This document shows positions 43,873 through 54,631 of a stretch of DNA of 64,000 nt, piece by piece. The notes under the pieces are model-generated. The model saw only the letters and a list, made by a program, of their open reading frames with translations. It was not told the origin of the DNA and searched no databases. The DNA comes from Larix kaempferi. Its lineage: Eukaryota > Streptophyta > Pinopsida > Pinales > Pinaceae. The translations under genes and the position numbers were made by a program. How positions within the stretch are numbered: the stretch's first letter is position 1; the number at the start of each line of letters is the position of its first letter. The stretch lies in contig BSBM01000125.1 of NCBI GenBank assembly GCA_027924585.1, forward strand, positions 3,787,001-3,851,000, written 5' to 3'.

Positions 43873-46800
43873 TGGATTGGGGCAGAAAATAGGTATATTC
43901 CAACTTTTGATGGATTAGCGGACGTCAATGATTTTTTGCAGCAGTTTGAACAAGAGATTCCTCAAGAACAGAGGATGGAGGTTTTTGACCTTGCAGTTCG
44001 AGCCACACCTGCAAGATGGTGGTACACACACAAGGAACATATCGCATCATGGTATGATTGTAAGAGACTGATGCGCATTAGATTCTCTAAAGAAAGAGAC
44101 TGTACACAGCGGAAATACACAGGGGAGAGTGATCCCAGAACACACATTTTGATCTGTGAACAGAGTTGGCTAAAAATTCCAGCAGAAGAATGGGTTCATT
44201 TGTTTATCCACACACTAGATACAGTTCCACGGAACTGGTATACAGAAACAGAGCTAAGAAAAGGAACTATCTCATGGCCTATTATGATTGAAAACTTTTT
44301 ACTCACGTTCAGTTTTGAATCTGAGCATCCAAGCATTGATCGGGCCTTGAAGATCATAAAGACTAAAATATTTGAGGATTGCCCATTACCAGCGGATTCG
44401 CAACCCAAGTGGGCTATTCAGATGGAACATGCTCTGGAATGTTACAACTGCGCACAAGATTCAAGCGATGAGGATGAAGATCCTCGCAGTATCAATATCG
44501 CAGAAACAGAAGGTACGCGTGAAGTTGAAGGTCCACACTTAGAAATCCCAGCTGTAACAGAACCAATCAAGATGAGAAAGAGCAACATTGGCACAGAAAC
44601 AGACCCTAAGTTTGCCTCTATTGGAGATTATTGGGATGATGAGACAATTGGCCAAATCACAGACCTATTACATGAGTATCAGGACCTATTTCCTACCAAC
44701 TTTACAGAAATGAAGGGAATAGTGGGTGACTTAGGAGTCATGAGAATACCGCTTAAGAAGGATGCTAGGCCAGTTAAGCAACGTCCATACAGGTTGAACC
44801 CGCGGTATAAAGCAAAAGTAAAAGATGAAATAGATAAGATGCTAGCAGCAGGCATCATTGAGCCTGTTGAAGAAAGTGAGTGGGTTAGTCCCATGGTAGT
44901 ACAAGAAAAGAAAACAAAAGGAGACATCAGGATCTGTGTCGACTTGCGCAAACTGAATGATGCATCGCTGCATGACCCATTTCCGACACCATTCACTGAT
45001 GAAGTCTTAGACAATGTTGGAGGACAAGAAATCTATTCATTTATTGATGGCTTTTCAGGCTATCACCAGATAAGAATCCATCCAGACGACAGGCACAAGA
45101 CCACATTTGCGACAGAATGGGGCTCCTTTCAGTATACGGTAATGCCCTTTGGTCTTAAGAATGCCCCAGCAATTTTTTCTAGAGTAGTTGTTGCTGTCTT
45201 TAAGGAATACATCCATCAATTTCTAGAAGTTTATTTTGATGATTGGACTGTATTTGGACTAGTCAAGAAGCACATAGGAAATCTGAGATTAATGTTTGAA
45301 AAATGTAGACAGCACCAGATTTCCCTTAACTTAAAAAAATGTATATTTTGTGCGCCTTTTGGTATGTTGTTGGGTCACATTGTGTGCAGACAAGGCTTGA
45401 TGGTAGATCCTGCGAAGATCGCCATCATTGTCAATTTACCAGCACCTAACTCAGTAAAGCAGCTGAGAACTACACTTGGTCATACCGGGTATTACAGAAA
45501 GTTTATCAAAGGTTATGCCAAGATTACCGCACCAATGGAGAAATTATTGAAAAAGGATATCAGATTTCAGTGGAATGAGGAATGTCAGAAGAGTCTTGAC
45601 GCTCTAAAAGAAAAAATGGTTACAGCACCTATTCTGGTATTTCCAGATTGGAACAAGCCTTTTCATGTTCATGTGGATGCATCTGGCATCGCACTGGGCA
45701 TTATTCTCACGCAACCAGGCGAAGGGGGTATTGACCACCCTATTGCATATTCGAGCAGGAGATTATCGATAGCTGAGAAGAATTACACCACCACCGAGAG
45801 AGAAGGGTTAGCAATGGTGTATGCTTTACAGAAATTTCGGCACTACCTGTTGGGTGCCCCATTCAAGATGTTCACCGACCATTCTGCATTAAAGTACTTG
45901 GTCAATAAGCCAGTGTTAGGGGGAAGAATATGCAGATGGTTATTGTTGTTCCAGGAATATGATTTCGAAATCATTGTTAAGCCAGGAAGACTAAACGCAG
46001 GACCTGATCACCTGTCAAGGATAGACTCAGGCGAAGAACCAATTAACTTAGAGGACAACTTGCCTGATGCGCAATTGTTCTCCATTCAGGTCGCAGATGA
46101 ATATTATGGAGACATAATTCAATTTCTCACTACAGGGTGGGCACCGCCTGAGTTTACCAAGCAACAAAAGAAACAATTGGTGGTGAAAGCAGCAGACTTC
46201 ACCTTGATTGCAGGACACCTCTATAAGTTGGGACCAGATGAAATCTTGCGCAGATGCGTTATGCCCCACGAGAAACAGACCATTCTTAAGGAAGCACATT
46301 CGGGCATCGCAGGAGGCCATTTCGCAGGGAAGCCTACCGCTCAGAAGATCCTAACAGCCGGACTATGGTGGCCTACATTACATAAAGACAGTAAAGAGTT
46401 TTGCAGATCATGCGATATCTGCCAGAGGACAGGAAAGCCCTCCAGAAGAGATGAAATGCCGTTGCGACCACAGATAACGCTACGCGCATTCGATAAGTGG
46501 GCTATAGACTTCGTGGGTCCTATTAACCCCCCAGGAAAACGAACTGGTGCGAGATATATTATTACAGCAACAGAATACCTCACCAGGTGGGCTGAGGCAA
46601 AACCAGTCGGGAATTGTGATGCTGCTACAGCAGCACAATTTATTTTTGAAAACATCATCACTAGATTTGGATGCCCAGTGACTTTGATGAGTGATCAAGG
46701 CACACATTTTTTGAATAGCACCATAGAAGCCTTGACAGAGGAATTTGAAATACAGCACCATAAGAGTACACCTTACCACCCTCAAGCAAATGGTACGGTG

Positions 46801-47367
46801 GAGGCTTTCAATAAGATATTAGAACATGCTCTTACAAAGATTTGTAACAGTCAAAGGGATGATTGGGACCTTAGAGTTAATGCTGTATTATGGGCTTACA
46901 GGACCACGTGCAAGAAACTAACAGGGCACACACCTTTCAGCCTGGTATATGGACAAGAGGCTGTTATGCCTATGGAATACATCTTACCCAGTCTAAGGAT
47001 TGCTCAGCTTACAGAGATGGCTGATTCTGATACTTTAGAGGAGAGATTGGCACAGCTGCTCAATCTGGAGGAAGACAGATTTATCGCAGGATTCCATCAG
47101 AAAGTGCAGAAAGCACGAGAAAAAGCTTGGCATGATAGGCATATCAAGAACAAAACCTTTCAGCTTGGAGACTTGGTACTCCTTTATGATAGTAAGTTTA
47201 TAAACTTCCCTGGAAAATTCAAAACTCATTGGTTAGGACCATATCAAATCCAGCAAATAACAGATGGAGGTGCTATCCAGCTTCGTACTATGAGTGGGGA
47301 GTTTCTTCCTACCTTGATCAATGGCAGTCGGCTTAAGCTGTATCGCGAAGGCCATGCCACCTCCTAG
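43873..47367 (+). CDS. pol: Pol: capsid-like segment, RT, RNase H, integrase
   Basis: 1165 codons in phase with gag and protease. Residues about 10-190 form a second Gag-like segment ([34 protein letters not shown]). RT covers about 275-560, with [39 protein letters not shown] and [10 protein letters not shown] (catalytic YFDD at about 454). RNase H is at about 590-730 ([30 protein letters not shown]). Integrase has an HHCC domain (about 809-848) and a D,D35E core (Asp 879 in WAIDFVGP, Asp 941 in MSDQGTH, Glu 977 in GTVEAFNK), then a GPY-like end ([14 protein letters not shown]). All catalytic residues I can identify are present. Expression as a fusion would require passing TGA 43870; an internal ATG lies near 43975. 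Confidence 0.95.
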   Translation, partial: WIGAENRYIPTFDGLADVNDFLQQFEQEIPQEQRMEVFDLAVRATPARWWYTHKEHIASWYDCKRLMRIRFSKERDCTQRKYTGESDPRTHILICEQSWLKIPAEEWVHLFIHTLDTVPRNWYTETELRKGTISWPIMIENFLLTFSFESEHPSIDRALKIIKTKIFEDCPLPADSQPKWAIQMEHALECYNCAQDSSDEDEDPRSINIAETEGTREVEGPHLEIPAVTEPIKMRKSNIGTETDPKFASIGDYWDDETIGQITDLLHEYQDLFPTNFTEMKGIVGDLGVMRIPLKKDARPVKQRPYRLNPRYKAKVKDEIDKMLAAGIIEPVEESEWVSPMVVQEKKTKGDIRICVDLRKLNDASLHDPFPTPFTDEVLDNVGGQEIYSFIDGFSGYHQIRIHPDDRHKTTFATEWGSFQYTVMPFGLKNAPAIFSRVVVAVFKEYIHQFLEVYFDDWTVFGLVKKHIGNLRLMFEKCRQHQISLNLKKCIFCAPFGMLLGHIVCRQGLMVDPAKIAIIVNLPAPNSVKQLRTTLGHTGYYRKFIKGYAKITAPMEKLLKKDIRFQWNEECQKSLDALKEKMVTAPILVFPDWNKPFHVHVDASGIALGIILTQPGEGGIDHPIAYSSRRLSIAEKNYTTTEREGLAMVYALQKFRHYLLGAPFKMFTDHSALKYLVNKPVLGGRICRWLLLFQEYDFEIIVKPGRLNAGPDHLSRIDSGEEPINLEDNLPDAQLFSIQVADEYYGDIIQFLTTGWAPPEFTKQQKKQLVVKAADFTLIAGHLYKLGPDEILRRCVMPHEKQTILKEAHSGIAGGHFAGKPTAQKILTAGLWWPTLHKDSKEFCRSCDICQRTGKPSRRDEMPLRPQITLRAFDKWAIDFVGPINPPGKRTGARYIITATEYLTRWAEAKPVGNCDAATAAQFIFENIITRFGCPVTLMSDQGTHFLNSTIEALTEEFEIQHHKSTPYHPQANGTVEAFNKILEHALTKICNSQRDDWDLRVNAVLWAYRTTCKKLTGHTPFSLVYGQEAVMPMEYILPSLRIAQLTEMADSDTLEERLAQLLNLEEDRFIAGFHQKVQKAREKAWHDRHIKNKTFQLGDLVLLYDSKFINFPGKFKTHWLGPYQIQQITDGGAIQLRTMSGEFLPTLINGSRLKLYREGHATS

Positions 47368-48122
47368 CCCTAGCCCAGAAAGGAAGCAAATGGTGCAGAT
47401 GTTCAGTGTAGTTGAAATGAAGCATCGCACCCTAAGGAGTCTACACCGGGAACTACTTGAGGTAAGAATTCGCAGCCAGCTTTCCTGGTTGTTGCGATAA
47501 CTTTTGATATGAGGCGAGTTTTTGGCACTTTCCATTTCCAGACGATGCGATATTGTATCGCAGAGGACAGAAAACAGATTGATGCGATACCAAATTTTGA
47601 ATTGATCAGAGGGCTAGTCACTTCGCCTTCTGACAAGCATTAACTGCACGGCTGACAAGTATATGTTGTACTAAGATTTGGCAGCAGTACGGCGATTCTG
47701 CTAGATTTGGAAAATCCGATGCGACACCACTCCGGCGCACAGTTTCCCAGCGAAATTTCAAACGACGTTTTCAATAAATGGGCGCGGGGTGCTGTCTTGT
47801 CTATGCATTAAATGCCGCCAACGGGTCCAGTTTACTGGTCCGTTGCCCTTTGAAATTCCGCCTTATGATAAATACACGTTTTATTCAAAGCACGGGACTA
47901 CTTGGTCATTTTCACCAAAAGAGTTGAGCGCAGTTGAGCCGAGCTAAGCGTATTCTTAGCAGAGTTCCGAGCAGGGAAACCAAAAACAGTTGTAGACTCT
48001 GATTTGCATTAAGATTAGCAATCATAGGAAGTCCAGAGTACCACAGGGGAAGGTTCCTCGCGCCAGACGAGCCTCTCGAAGACGTGTTGCAGAGATTCCA
48101 AAGGGGTGGAATTGAGTGTGCT
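47368..48122 (+). other. Spacer between integrase and ORF3
   Basis: Non-coding. A strong 5' splice-site-like GAGGTAAGA is at about 47458, and an acceptor-like TGTTGCAG ends near 48092, just before the ORF3 ATG. Whether ORF3 is made from a spliced RNA cannot be told here. The corresponding region in the truncated copy is 11058-11874. Confidence 0.5.
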
Positions 48123-50915
48123 ATGACTTCGGTTGTGGCGAAGAAAGGAAAGAAAATTGCTGCTGGTTCTCCATCCACACGCCAGTCCCCGAGAACCTTA
48201 GCTAATATGGAGCGTAGCGAGACCCCGAGTAGCACAGAGTCAGAAGAACCGGAGCAGGAACTTCCGGAAGAAGTTACAGTCGCTACCATATACTTCCCAC
48301 CAAGAATAGAAAATGCACCAGCAATTGTTCTTCCAAGAGACTTTAAATATGAACTCGTACTCCCACCGCTGGATAACCGAGTGAAGGAAGAAGGTAACCT
48401 GTGGGGGAATATGCATGCTGTTAAGTTTGCTGATTATAATCTGAGAGATTATAAGCTGTACCCACAATTCCGCCGCGATCGTTATATGACGATTCAGAGG
48501 AACCCAAGGACAGAGCGCGATGAGTTCGTCCCCATGGACCATGTAAGCCATTTAGCACCGTCGGGACTGCTCAATCTCCTGGAGATTCCACACTTTGGAC
48601 GGGGCCCGGAGGTCAATGCTGTGGTGCGGATGCTACTTTCATGTGTGCATGGTGGTTACTTATGGTTGGGTAACCGGATAGATGTTAATGTTGACCTTAT
48701 TCACCGCATTACCGGTCTGTCGAAGACTGGCTTCGACCCGCAGATAAATATTGATGGCGCCACAAAGGATACCAGGCTCTCAACCAAGCAGGTTGCGGAG
48801 TATAAGCTGCAAAGAGGAGGTCGCGCTTACGATGTCAACTCAATACAGGATGACGCCTTGCGGTTTACTGTTAGTCTGTTGGCCGGAAAACTCCTCCTCA
48901 AGGTGAGGCCGAAGGAGGTCACAGGCTCAGTTATCCGCCTCGCGATTGAAGTCATAAAAGGTAAACCTTACAACTGGAGTTTATTTTTGCTGAATAGTTT
49001 CTTTCAAGACTGTGCGCAGGCGCAGCAGGATCCACTTCACAGCTTCCACTTCTCGTGGCTGCTGATCCTTATGGCTTTCATTGGATGGAAAGAGCCGCCC
49101 AATTCGCAGTTTCCACAACTGGCACCAGGGGCGTGCAGAGGCTCGAGGTACTCAAATCTTTGGGCGAGTAGTCACCCAGAGAAGCACAAGAATAACGCAA
49201 TGGTATTCCATGACTACTATACGCTGTTACTTGAATCCGTCGCAACGATTCCGCGTGTCGACTCGCCGGTCGTTGATCTTTATCAGTCCAAGCTGGAATT
49301 TAAAGTCGACAGGGATAAAACCTACATCAGACCCAAAGGATTCAGGAAACATAAGGAATGGGCCCCCGGCCCATATCGCATGGAAATCCAGCAGGTTGAA
49401 GATACCATTAAGAATTGTTTTGATGAAGACATGAAACAGATGTATGATGATCTATCCTCTGGCCTAGTTCCAGTTGATCCCCCAGCTGAGGATCCAGAAG
49501 ATGTTCTGGAGGTAGATCCTAAAGGTAAGGTGAACGAACCAATAGGTTCTAAGAGAAAGGCTACTGAAGGCCCTTCTCCACTGCGAGCAAAGAAGAAGAG
49601 AACAAAGGCGGTTACTTTCGACGAACCGCAGGCACCAATCATGACAGAGGATGAGTATGATCTCATCGCCAGCCGAATACAGGAGAAGATGCGGGATAAA
49701 TTCGCTGCGATTCAGTCATCGCAGGATCTTATGCGCATCAGCCTTGACAAGAAATTGCGAGAGTTGAAGGCCATAACTGAGAAGACTGCTTCCATGCAGA
49801 TTCAGCCAGCTCCAACTACAGTCGCAGAAAGTTCGCAGCCCCCTTCACAGACCAGGGAAGAAAGTATTGCAAGGGACCGCACGAACATTGTTCGTATACC
49901 GCCGGGAAGCATTAAGTTCCCTGTACCAATGGAAGTACAGATGGTTCATCCTCTTGAGGTGAACCTACCAGAAGTACCTGTGGATCAGTTGTATGAAATT
50001 TTCCAGCAGATAGGCACGGAGCTGAGGCACAGAGAACAAGTCACGTATGAGCAAAATGTTTTGCTGTCTAACGACAACGTGCAGCTCATCGCGCAGCATG
50101 AGGCAGAGAATGCCCAGTTGACGCAATATGTTCAGCGAGAGCAGGATGTCTCTCTTGTTTTAAAGAATATCGCAGCAGAACTTCCGCAGTGCGATATCAG
50201 GCCTGAGTTAGAAATAACTCAAAAGATCAGAAAAATAGCGGAAAGAGCAAAGGCTCTAGATGAAGAGAAGAAGAAGATGGAGGAAGAATACGAAGCAAGG
50301 ATTGCTGCACTGGAAGTGAATAAGCCGCCTACTCCAGAGGAAATCCAGGAAGCACGAGTGCAAGCTTTCAGAATTGTACAGACACAGATGCACTGTCGGG
50401 TGGAAGCAGCAGAGGCTATCCTGGAAGATGCATCAAAAACATGGCTGGAGCTAGAGGAGCTCCCACAGAAAGCCGAGCTCGATCAGCACATTAAGCACTG
50501 TGAAGATGCGATAGCAAGAGCTGAAGACGAGTACAAGGGCTTGAGTGCTCTTGCGAAGATAAGAAAGAAAGGAGAAATCACACAATTTCAACAGCAGGTG
50601 CAGAAGTACAGAGAACAGCAGATCAACCTGGCTAACGAAGTTAGCCCGCATGAAAGCAAAGTCGCACATCTGGTTGATGAACTGGAGCAAAAGGTGAAAA
50701 GCTTCACCTCAAGTAAAGAAGTCATCGAGGGCACAGAGGACTCCTTGGTAACCGCTGAGCTGCTCAGCGCAGCGCAGGAAGAAGTAACACACATGGATGA
50801 AAGTATTAAAGCACTTAAGGCACAATTCGCAACAATCTCACGAGCTGCAAAGGATAAGCTTAGGCAGATGACGCAGGCTGGTGTTGCGAGTGGCTCGGGG
50901 ACGAGCCACAAGTAA
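48123..50915 (+). CDS. Long 3' ORF (ORF3): conserved N-terminal domain, NLS-like stretch, coiled coil
   Basis: 930 codons from ATG 48123 (MTSVVAKKGKK) to TAA 50913. Residues about 60-440 are a globular, mostly helical domain with blocks conserved in the truncated copy: LLSCVHGGYLWLG (about 171), NVDLIHRITGLSK (about 190), RGGRAYD, RPKEVTG, NWSLFLLNSFF and FHFSWLLIL (about 308). Residues about 475-495 are a bipartite basic cluster (KRKATEG then AKKKRTK) like a nuclear signal. Residues about 510-920 are a long coiled coil rich in Glu/Gln/Ala/Leu, with a Pro-rich break near 560-610. It ends in ASGSGTSHK, also present in the other copy (SGSRASHK). There is no signal peptide or transmembrane helix, so despite its env-like position it does not look like an envelope. 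It may be related to plant transposon-associated domains; that needs profile searches. Confidence 0.85.
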   Translation: MTSVVAKKGKKIAAGSPSTRQSPRTLANMERSETPSSTESEEPEQELPEEVTVATIYFPPRIENAPAIVLPRDFKYELVLPPLDNRVKEEGNLWGNMHAVKFADYNLRDYKLYPQFRRDRYMTIQRNPRTERDEFVPMDHVSHLAPSGLLNLLEIPHFGRGPEVNAVVRMLLSCVHGGYLWLGNRIDVNVDLIHRITGLSKTGFDPQINIDGATKDTRLSTKQVAEYKLQRGGRAYDVNSIQDDALRFTVSLLAGKLLLKVRPKEVTGSVIRLAIEVIKGKPYNWSLFLLNSFFQDCAQAQQDPLHSFHFSWLLILMAFIGWKEPPNSQFPQLAPGACRGSRYSNLWASSHPEKHKNNAMVFHDYYTLLLESVATIPRVDSPVVDLYQSKLEFKVDRDKTYIRPKGFRKHKEWAPGPYRMEIQQVEDTIKNCFDEDMKQMYDDLSSGLVPVDPPAEDPEDVLEVDPKGKVNEPIGSKRKATEGPSPLRAKKKRTKAVTFDEPQAPIMTEDEYDLIASRIQEKMRDKFAAIQSSQDLMRISLDKKLRELKAITEKTASMQIQPAPTTVAESSQPPSQTREESIARDRTNIVRIPPGSIKFPVPMEVQMVHPLEVNLPEVPVDQLYEIFQQIGTELRHREQVTYEQNVLLSNDNVQLIAQHEAENAQLTQYVQREQDVSLVLKNIAAELPQCDIRPELEITQKIRKIAERAKALDEEKKKMEEEYEARIAALEVNKPPTPEEIQEARVQAFRIVQTQMHCRVEAAEAILEDASKTWLELEELPQKAELDQHIKHCEDAIARAEDEYKGLSALAKIRKKGEITQFQQQVQKYREQQINLANEVSPHESKVAHLVDELEQKVKSFTSSKEVIEGTEDSLVTAELLSAAQEEVTHMDESIKALKAQFATISRAAKDKLRQMTQAGVASGSGTSHK

Positions 50916-50920
50916 GTGTT

Positions 50921-50928
50921 AGGGGAGT
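50921..50928 (+). promoter_or_regulatory. Polypurine tract of the Athila-like element
   Basis: AGGGGAGT directly precedes the TG of the 3' LTR (50929); the truncated copy has TTGGGGGCC at the same place. Confidence 0.7.
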
Positions 50929-52488
50929 TGTTGGAGAGAACTTCCGCAGCATTTAGGAAGATGCTAATTTTGGGAAGGATAACTAATTTTGGAGAGAAAG
51001 TACCAATTTTGGCGGTAAGACAAAGATATCGCCGTAGCGCAAATTCCGACGGGAATCACGGCGATAGGTACAGAAAAGTCAAGGCATGTGGTACAAAGAA
51101 GAGGCTGAAGGGAGAGCTCAACCACCGTAATAAAGGCACCGAAGATGAAGAGAGGGTTCAGCTACCCTCATTAAAGAAGAAGGACTACAGTCAGCGTTGC
51201 TTGAACCAAGAAGAAGCGACGGGCCGATGCATTAAAGACAAAGGACTGCAGGAAGCGGCGACGAGACAGGAGGCAGCTATTGAAGTACAGCCAGTTGACT
51301 GTAAGTGGTTAGGGTTGAGTCACTGTTGGGATAAGGCCCACAGTTTTGTAACTGCGATGAGACCTTCGGGCCATCTATATATAGGAGTCTTTTTATATGA
51401 TAAGGGGTTGGCCATATAGTGATAGAGCCATTAGGTAGAGGGTAGTCAAGTCTTTGTTGATGCGGAGTCTGAACATCCCTTAGAGAACAAGGGCCAACCT
51501 GTTGAGAGATTGTGCAATCCGCAGGGATTGAGAGAGAAAGAGAGTGCATTGTAAAGGGCAGGAAGAGAAAAGAGGTCTATAGAGAAGGGCTCCCACTGAG
51601 GTGGAGTTTCCCAGAAGATCCCTATTGTAAAGAGTTGGAAAGGAACTGTGTTTATTCTTCGGAATTGTAACAAGAACCACAGTTCCCTTGGACGTAGTTC
51701 CCGCCCTGGGAGTAACAACATGCTTATCTAAGTAGCACTATTGTATTTGTGTAGCTGTTGCTTTCATTCACTTGCCTTTATTATATGCGAATGCTTCATT
51801 CTGTTATAAGTAATGTATATGGTCATCAGTTAAGTTCTGATTGATGTATAACAATTGTGATAGTCATAGCTAAAATTCTAGCGAACTAGAGAATTGTTAA
51901 GCAGAGGATAATGTGCGAGTATGGACTGAATATAATGCATGAATGGTTCACTTAGACAGTGCTCAAAGTAATACTCTATTCAGTCACATTGTTGCGAGAT
52001 ATCAAGGGTCAAGTTCATTAGCAAGGGTTATGCTTGGGGATTAAATGCTATTACTAACTGCAGTAATAGGATAAGGATGGCTGAGACCACATATTAACCC
52101 AGGGAGCGGTCAAGAGTCGCGTACCGCAGGGACAAGAAGGGGAAGATATCGCACCTACGATATCTTAGGTATCGCTAGACGGGCTCACATAAGGGGAAGA
52201 CTTATCGCATTCCCTGTGTAATGCGATAAGACAGAGGTGTAGCCGGAGTAATAGAATGAGGTGAGTCAGCTCACGAGGAAAGGGTTAAGGTGGGTTTAAG
52301 CACCCTGGATGCCTCAGAACTTGGATGAGGACACTTGAGTCTTCTGCCTCCCATTAGAATCACTTCGGGTGAGACTTCAGGTTGCTTCTGCGACCTGTTG
52401 CCGAAAGGGCCAGTGAGCTAAGGGTTCTGTTGGTCTAAAAGATTACCGCAAGCCCGGGTCTGTCCAGAGAGTGAAAAAGAGATCAACA
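50929..52488 (+). repeat. 3' LTR of the full Athila-like element
   Basis: 1560 bp, same length as the 5' LTR with about 11 substitutions and no indel that I can see. It is followed by the GCATT duplication. Confidence 0.95.
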
Positions 52489-52493
52489 GCATT

Positions 52494-53780
52494 ATTTGGA
52501 ATTGGTGTCAAGAGTTTTTATGCTTTGGAATGATTGTTTAAAATACCTTTGAAAGAGATAAAACAATGTTATTTGCTTATATTTTCTTGGTTTTGAAAAT
52601 TTATTGTTCATTTCCTTGAAAATTCAAGCATACTTAGACCAGTCAAAGTATTTGGAAGCTCGTGAAAATTCTGATAATTTTTTATTTTCTCTCTACCTCT
52701 TTTAATTCTTATTTCAGGATAAGAGTTATTGCATTCAGAAAAGAAATTCGTATTTTCATTTTTTCACTCATAGGTTTGCTTAAGTTGAAAAAAAAAAGAA
52801 AAACATTTTTTATTTGGTGTGTTTTGTTGGATTGTTAAAAGAGTATTTCTTTTTAGTCTTTTGGTTAAAGAACGTAGGGGTACTTTGTTCATTTTTATTA
52901 TCAAAAAACAAACATATTTCTCCTTACATTAATTAGATTTCATTGAAAAGAAAATAAAGACTTTCATTTGCATACATATTAGTTTTTCATCTTTTTAAAT
53001 TCCAAGTCTACACTTCATGGATTCACTTAACCATACAACTTAAAATCAAGCGTTAGCCTAGATTAAAATTTTATAGAAACTTGTGTGTTAGGTTAGAAAC
53101 ATGTTCCAACGTCTTAAAACGTGGAAACTGTCATTATTTTCCCGCACTGCATCACAGGGGATTATAGTTCTTCCATGTACTAGTCGGTATATCGAACGAC
53201 CTTTCACGTACCGTTGGGCATATAGAAAGGTACTTCACAGACTCGACAGTATATCGGAAGGCTCTCGTCGTATGGTTGTGCATTAGACAATGCCACCATG
53301 GATTGGAGATTCCACGTACCTCGAGTATATCAGTAGAACCCAGTAGGATTCCTGAAACCATGTGAGTTAACCATTTGGATGTCTTGGAGTGGAAATACAC
53401 CGAGAACAACACTCGGGGAGCTACTACACACGTACTACTAGGTAGTCGGGTTATATGATCAGGGGAACGATGCTAATCCTCCCTAGTTAGTGCTCTGAAA
53501 TATTGGGTAGAGCATAAATGTTAGACCATGTAGTATATCGCGAGTTGCGACACCTTGATAATTCCATGAGGTTCCAGAATTTTGAATCCCATTTATCACA
53601 CAATTTTGCTTGCGGATTTAGCTTGAGTAGGTCTTGAAGTGTGTTTTTCTTTTTGAAGAGACTTTTAGGAGAAGTTTTATTTCACCCAACCTAGCTAACC
53701 GACCTTTAAGAAGATCCCATAGAATTTTAATTTTTCCACCTGAATATCCCCTTAACCAGGAGGAGAACTTAGGAGAAACC
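52494..53780 (+). other. Leader of G1 copy P, second part
   Basis: Continues 38347-39217 after removal of the Athila-like insertion. Non-coding. Near 53180-53330 the words GTATATCG, GCATATAG and GTATATCAG recur about every 32-75 bases, each close to a purine-rich GAAAGG or GAAGG and twice to ACGTACC; their meaning is unknown. Confidence 0.55.
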
Positions 53781-54631
53781 ATGAATCAACCCACAACATC
53801 TGTGTCACACAAAGAAGGAACTTCTACCTTAGAATCAGGAGTGAACTACTCTCCTCCTGAAAACCCACCCATCACTGATCTTATGGAATCTTTGTTGGTG
53901 GAACAACCTCCTCCACATGACACAACCTTTATAATTCCCTTGAAGGAAATCCCAGAGCCACAGATTGGATTTTCAGTTGGCCCCGGGACGATGCGATATC
54001 GATGGATTTTGGTCCAACTACATCATTTTGGGACACTTCTTTAGGTTAGAATGTCTCCGATATTGGTTCAATTCCAATGGTGGGAACTCCACAACTTCGA
54101 CTTCCTCCTTTGATTTTGTAGGATGTATTCCTAGAGCCAGTTTATGAGACTATCGAAAAGTTACGAACGTTCGGTAACCAGCTTATACGCCAGAGTTACC
54201 TCCTAGGACCAATCCGGAAGTACCAATTTTTGAACATCATTCCCCTATCCATTCTTTTTCTTTTTCTTCACAAGGAATATCTACATCCCACATGACCACT
54301 TATGAACCATGTCAACCCTCTTTCCTATCTAGTACACCTTAGATTCATTCGACCAGTTCAACACCTTACTTGACCCTGAAAACTGGAGGGAAACCTTCAT
54401 CTACTATTAAATTCATAACTGGAACACAAACTCCACCTCAAACTTTGAGTGGAATTTATCCTCTAGTTAGTAGTCAACAAATGATTCTGAGTCAACCTAC
54501 GATAAGTGGTCAACATATTCTTACTAGACATACTCTAATAGGTGGACAATTTTCAACTGGGGGGAAACCCCTAGTTAGTGGACCAAATCTAACTGGAGGG
54601 CACCATCCAGTTAGGGGACACAACATGAGTG
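53781..54631 (+). pseudogene. N-terminal part of G1 gag, copy P, broken
   Basis: It starts at ATG 53781 (MNQPTTSVSHKEGT). A frameshift near 53985 is followed, in the new phase, by FGPTTSFWDTSLG, which matches FGLNASFWGTSLG of copy E. Later stops occur, then the repeat-rich gag part (KTGGKPSSTIKFITGTQ, GIYPLVSSQQM, TISGQ) matching copy C at 36171-35944. It ends abruptly at 54631, where an oppositely oriented LTR end begins. Confidence 0.7.

Larger units (their letters stand above)
39218..52488 (+). mobile_element. Full-length young Athila-like Ty3/Gypsy element
   Basis: Perfect GCATT target duplications (39213-39217, 52489-52493) flank two 1560-bp LTRs (39218-40777, 50929-52488) that differ at only about 11 positions. 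Order: LTR, primer site, a 160-codon first ORF, gag, protease, capsid-like segment/RT/RNase H/integrase, spacer, a 930-codon 3' ORF, purine tract, LTR. The primer site close to tRNA-Asp, LTR size and extra 3' ORF point to the Athila branch. The first ORF through integrase share one phase, broken only by stop codons at 41293-41298, 42751 and 43870. It is inserted in the leader of G1 copy P. Confidence 0.95.

Noticed and set aside
53634-53780. Longer N-terminus for the copy P gag upstream of ATG 53781
   Set aside because: The upstream phase has no good ATG and its composition is like the leader; MNQPTTS is the better start.
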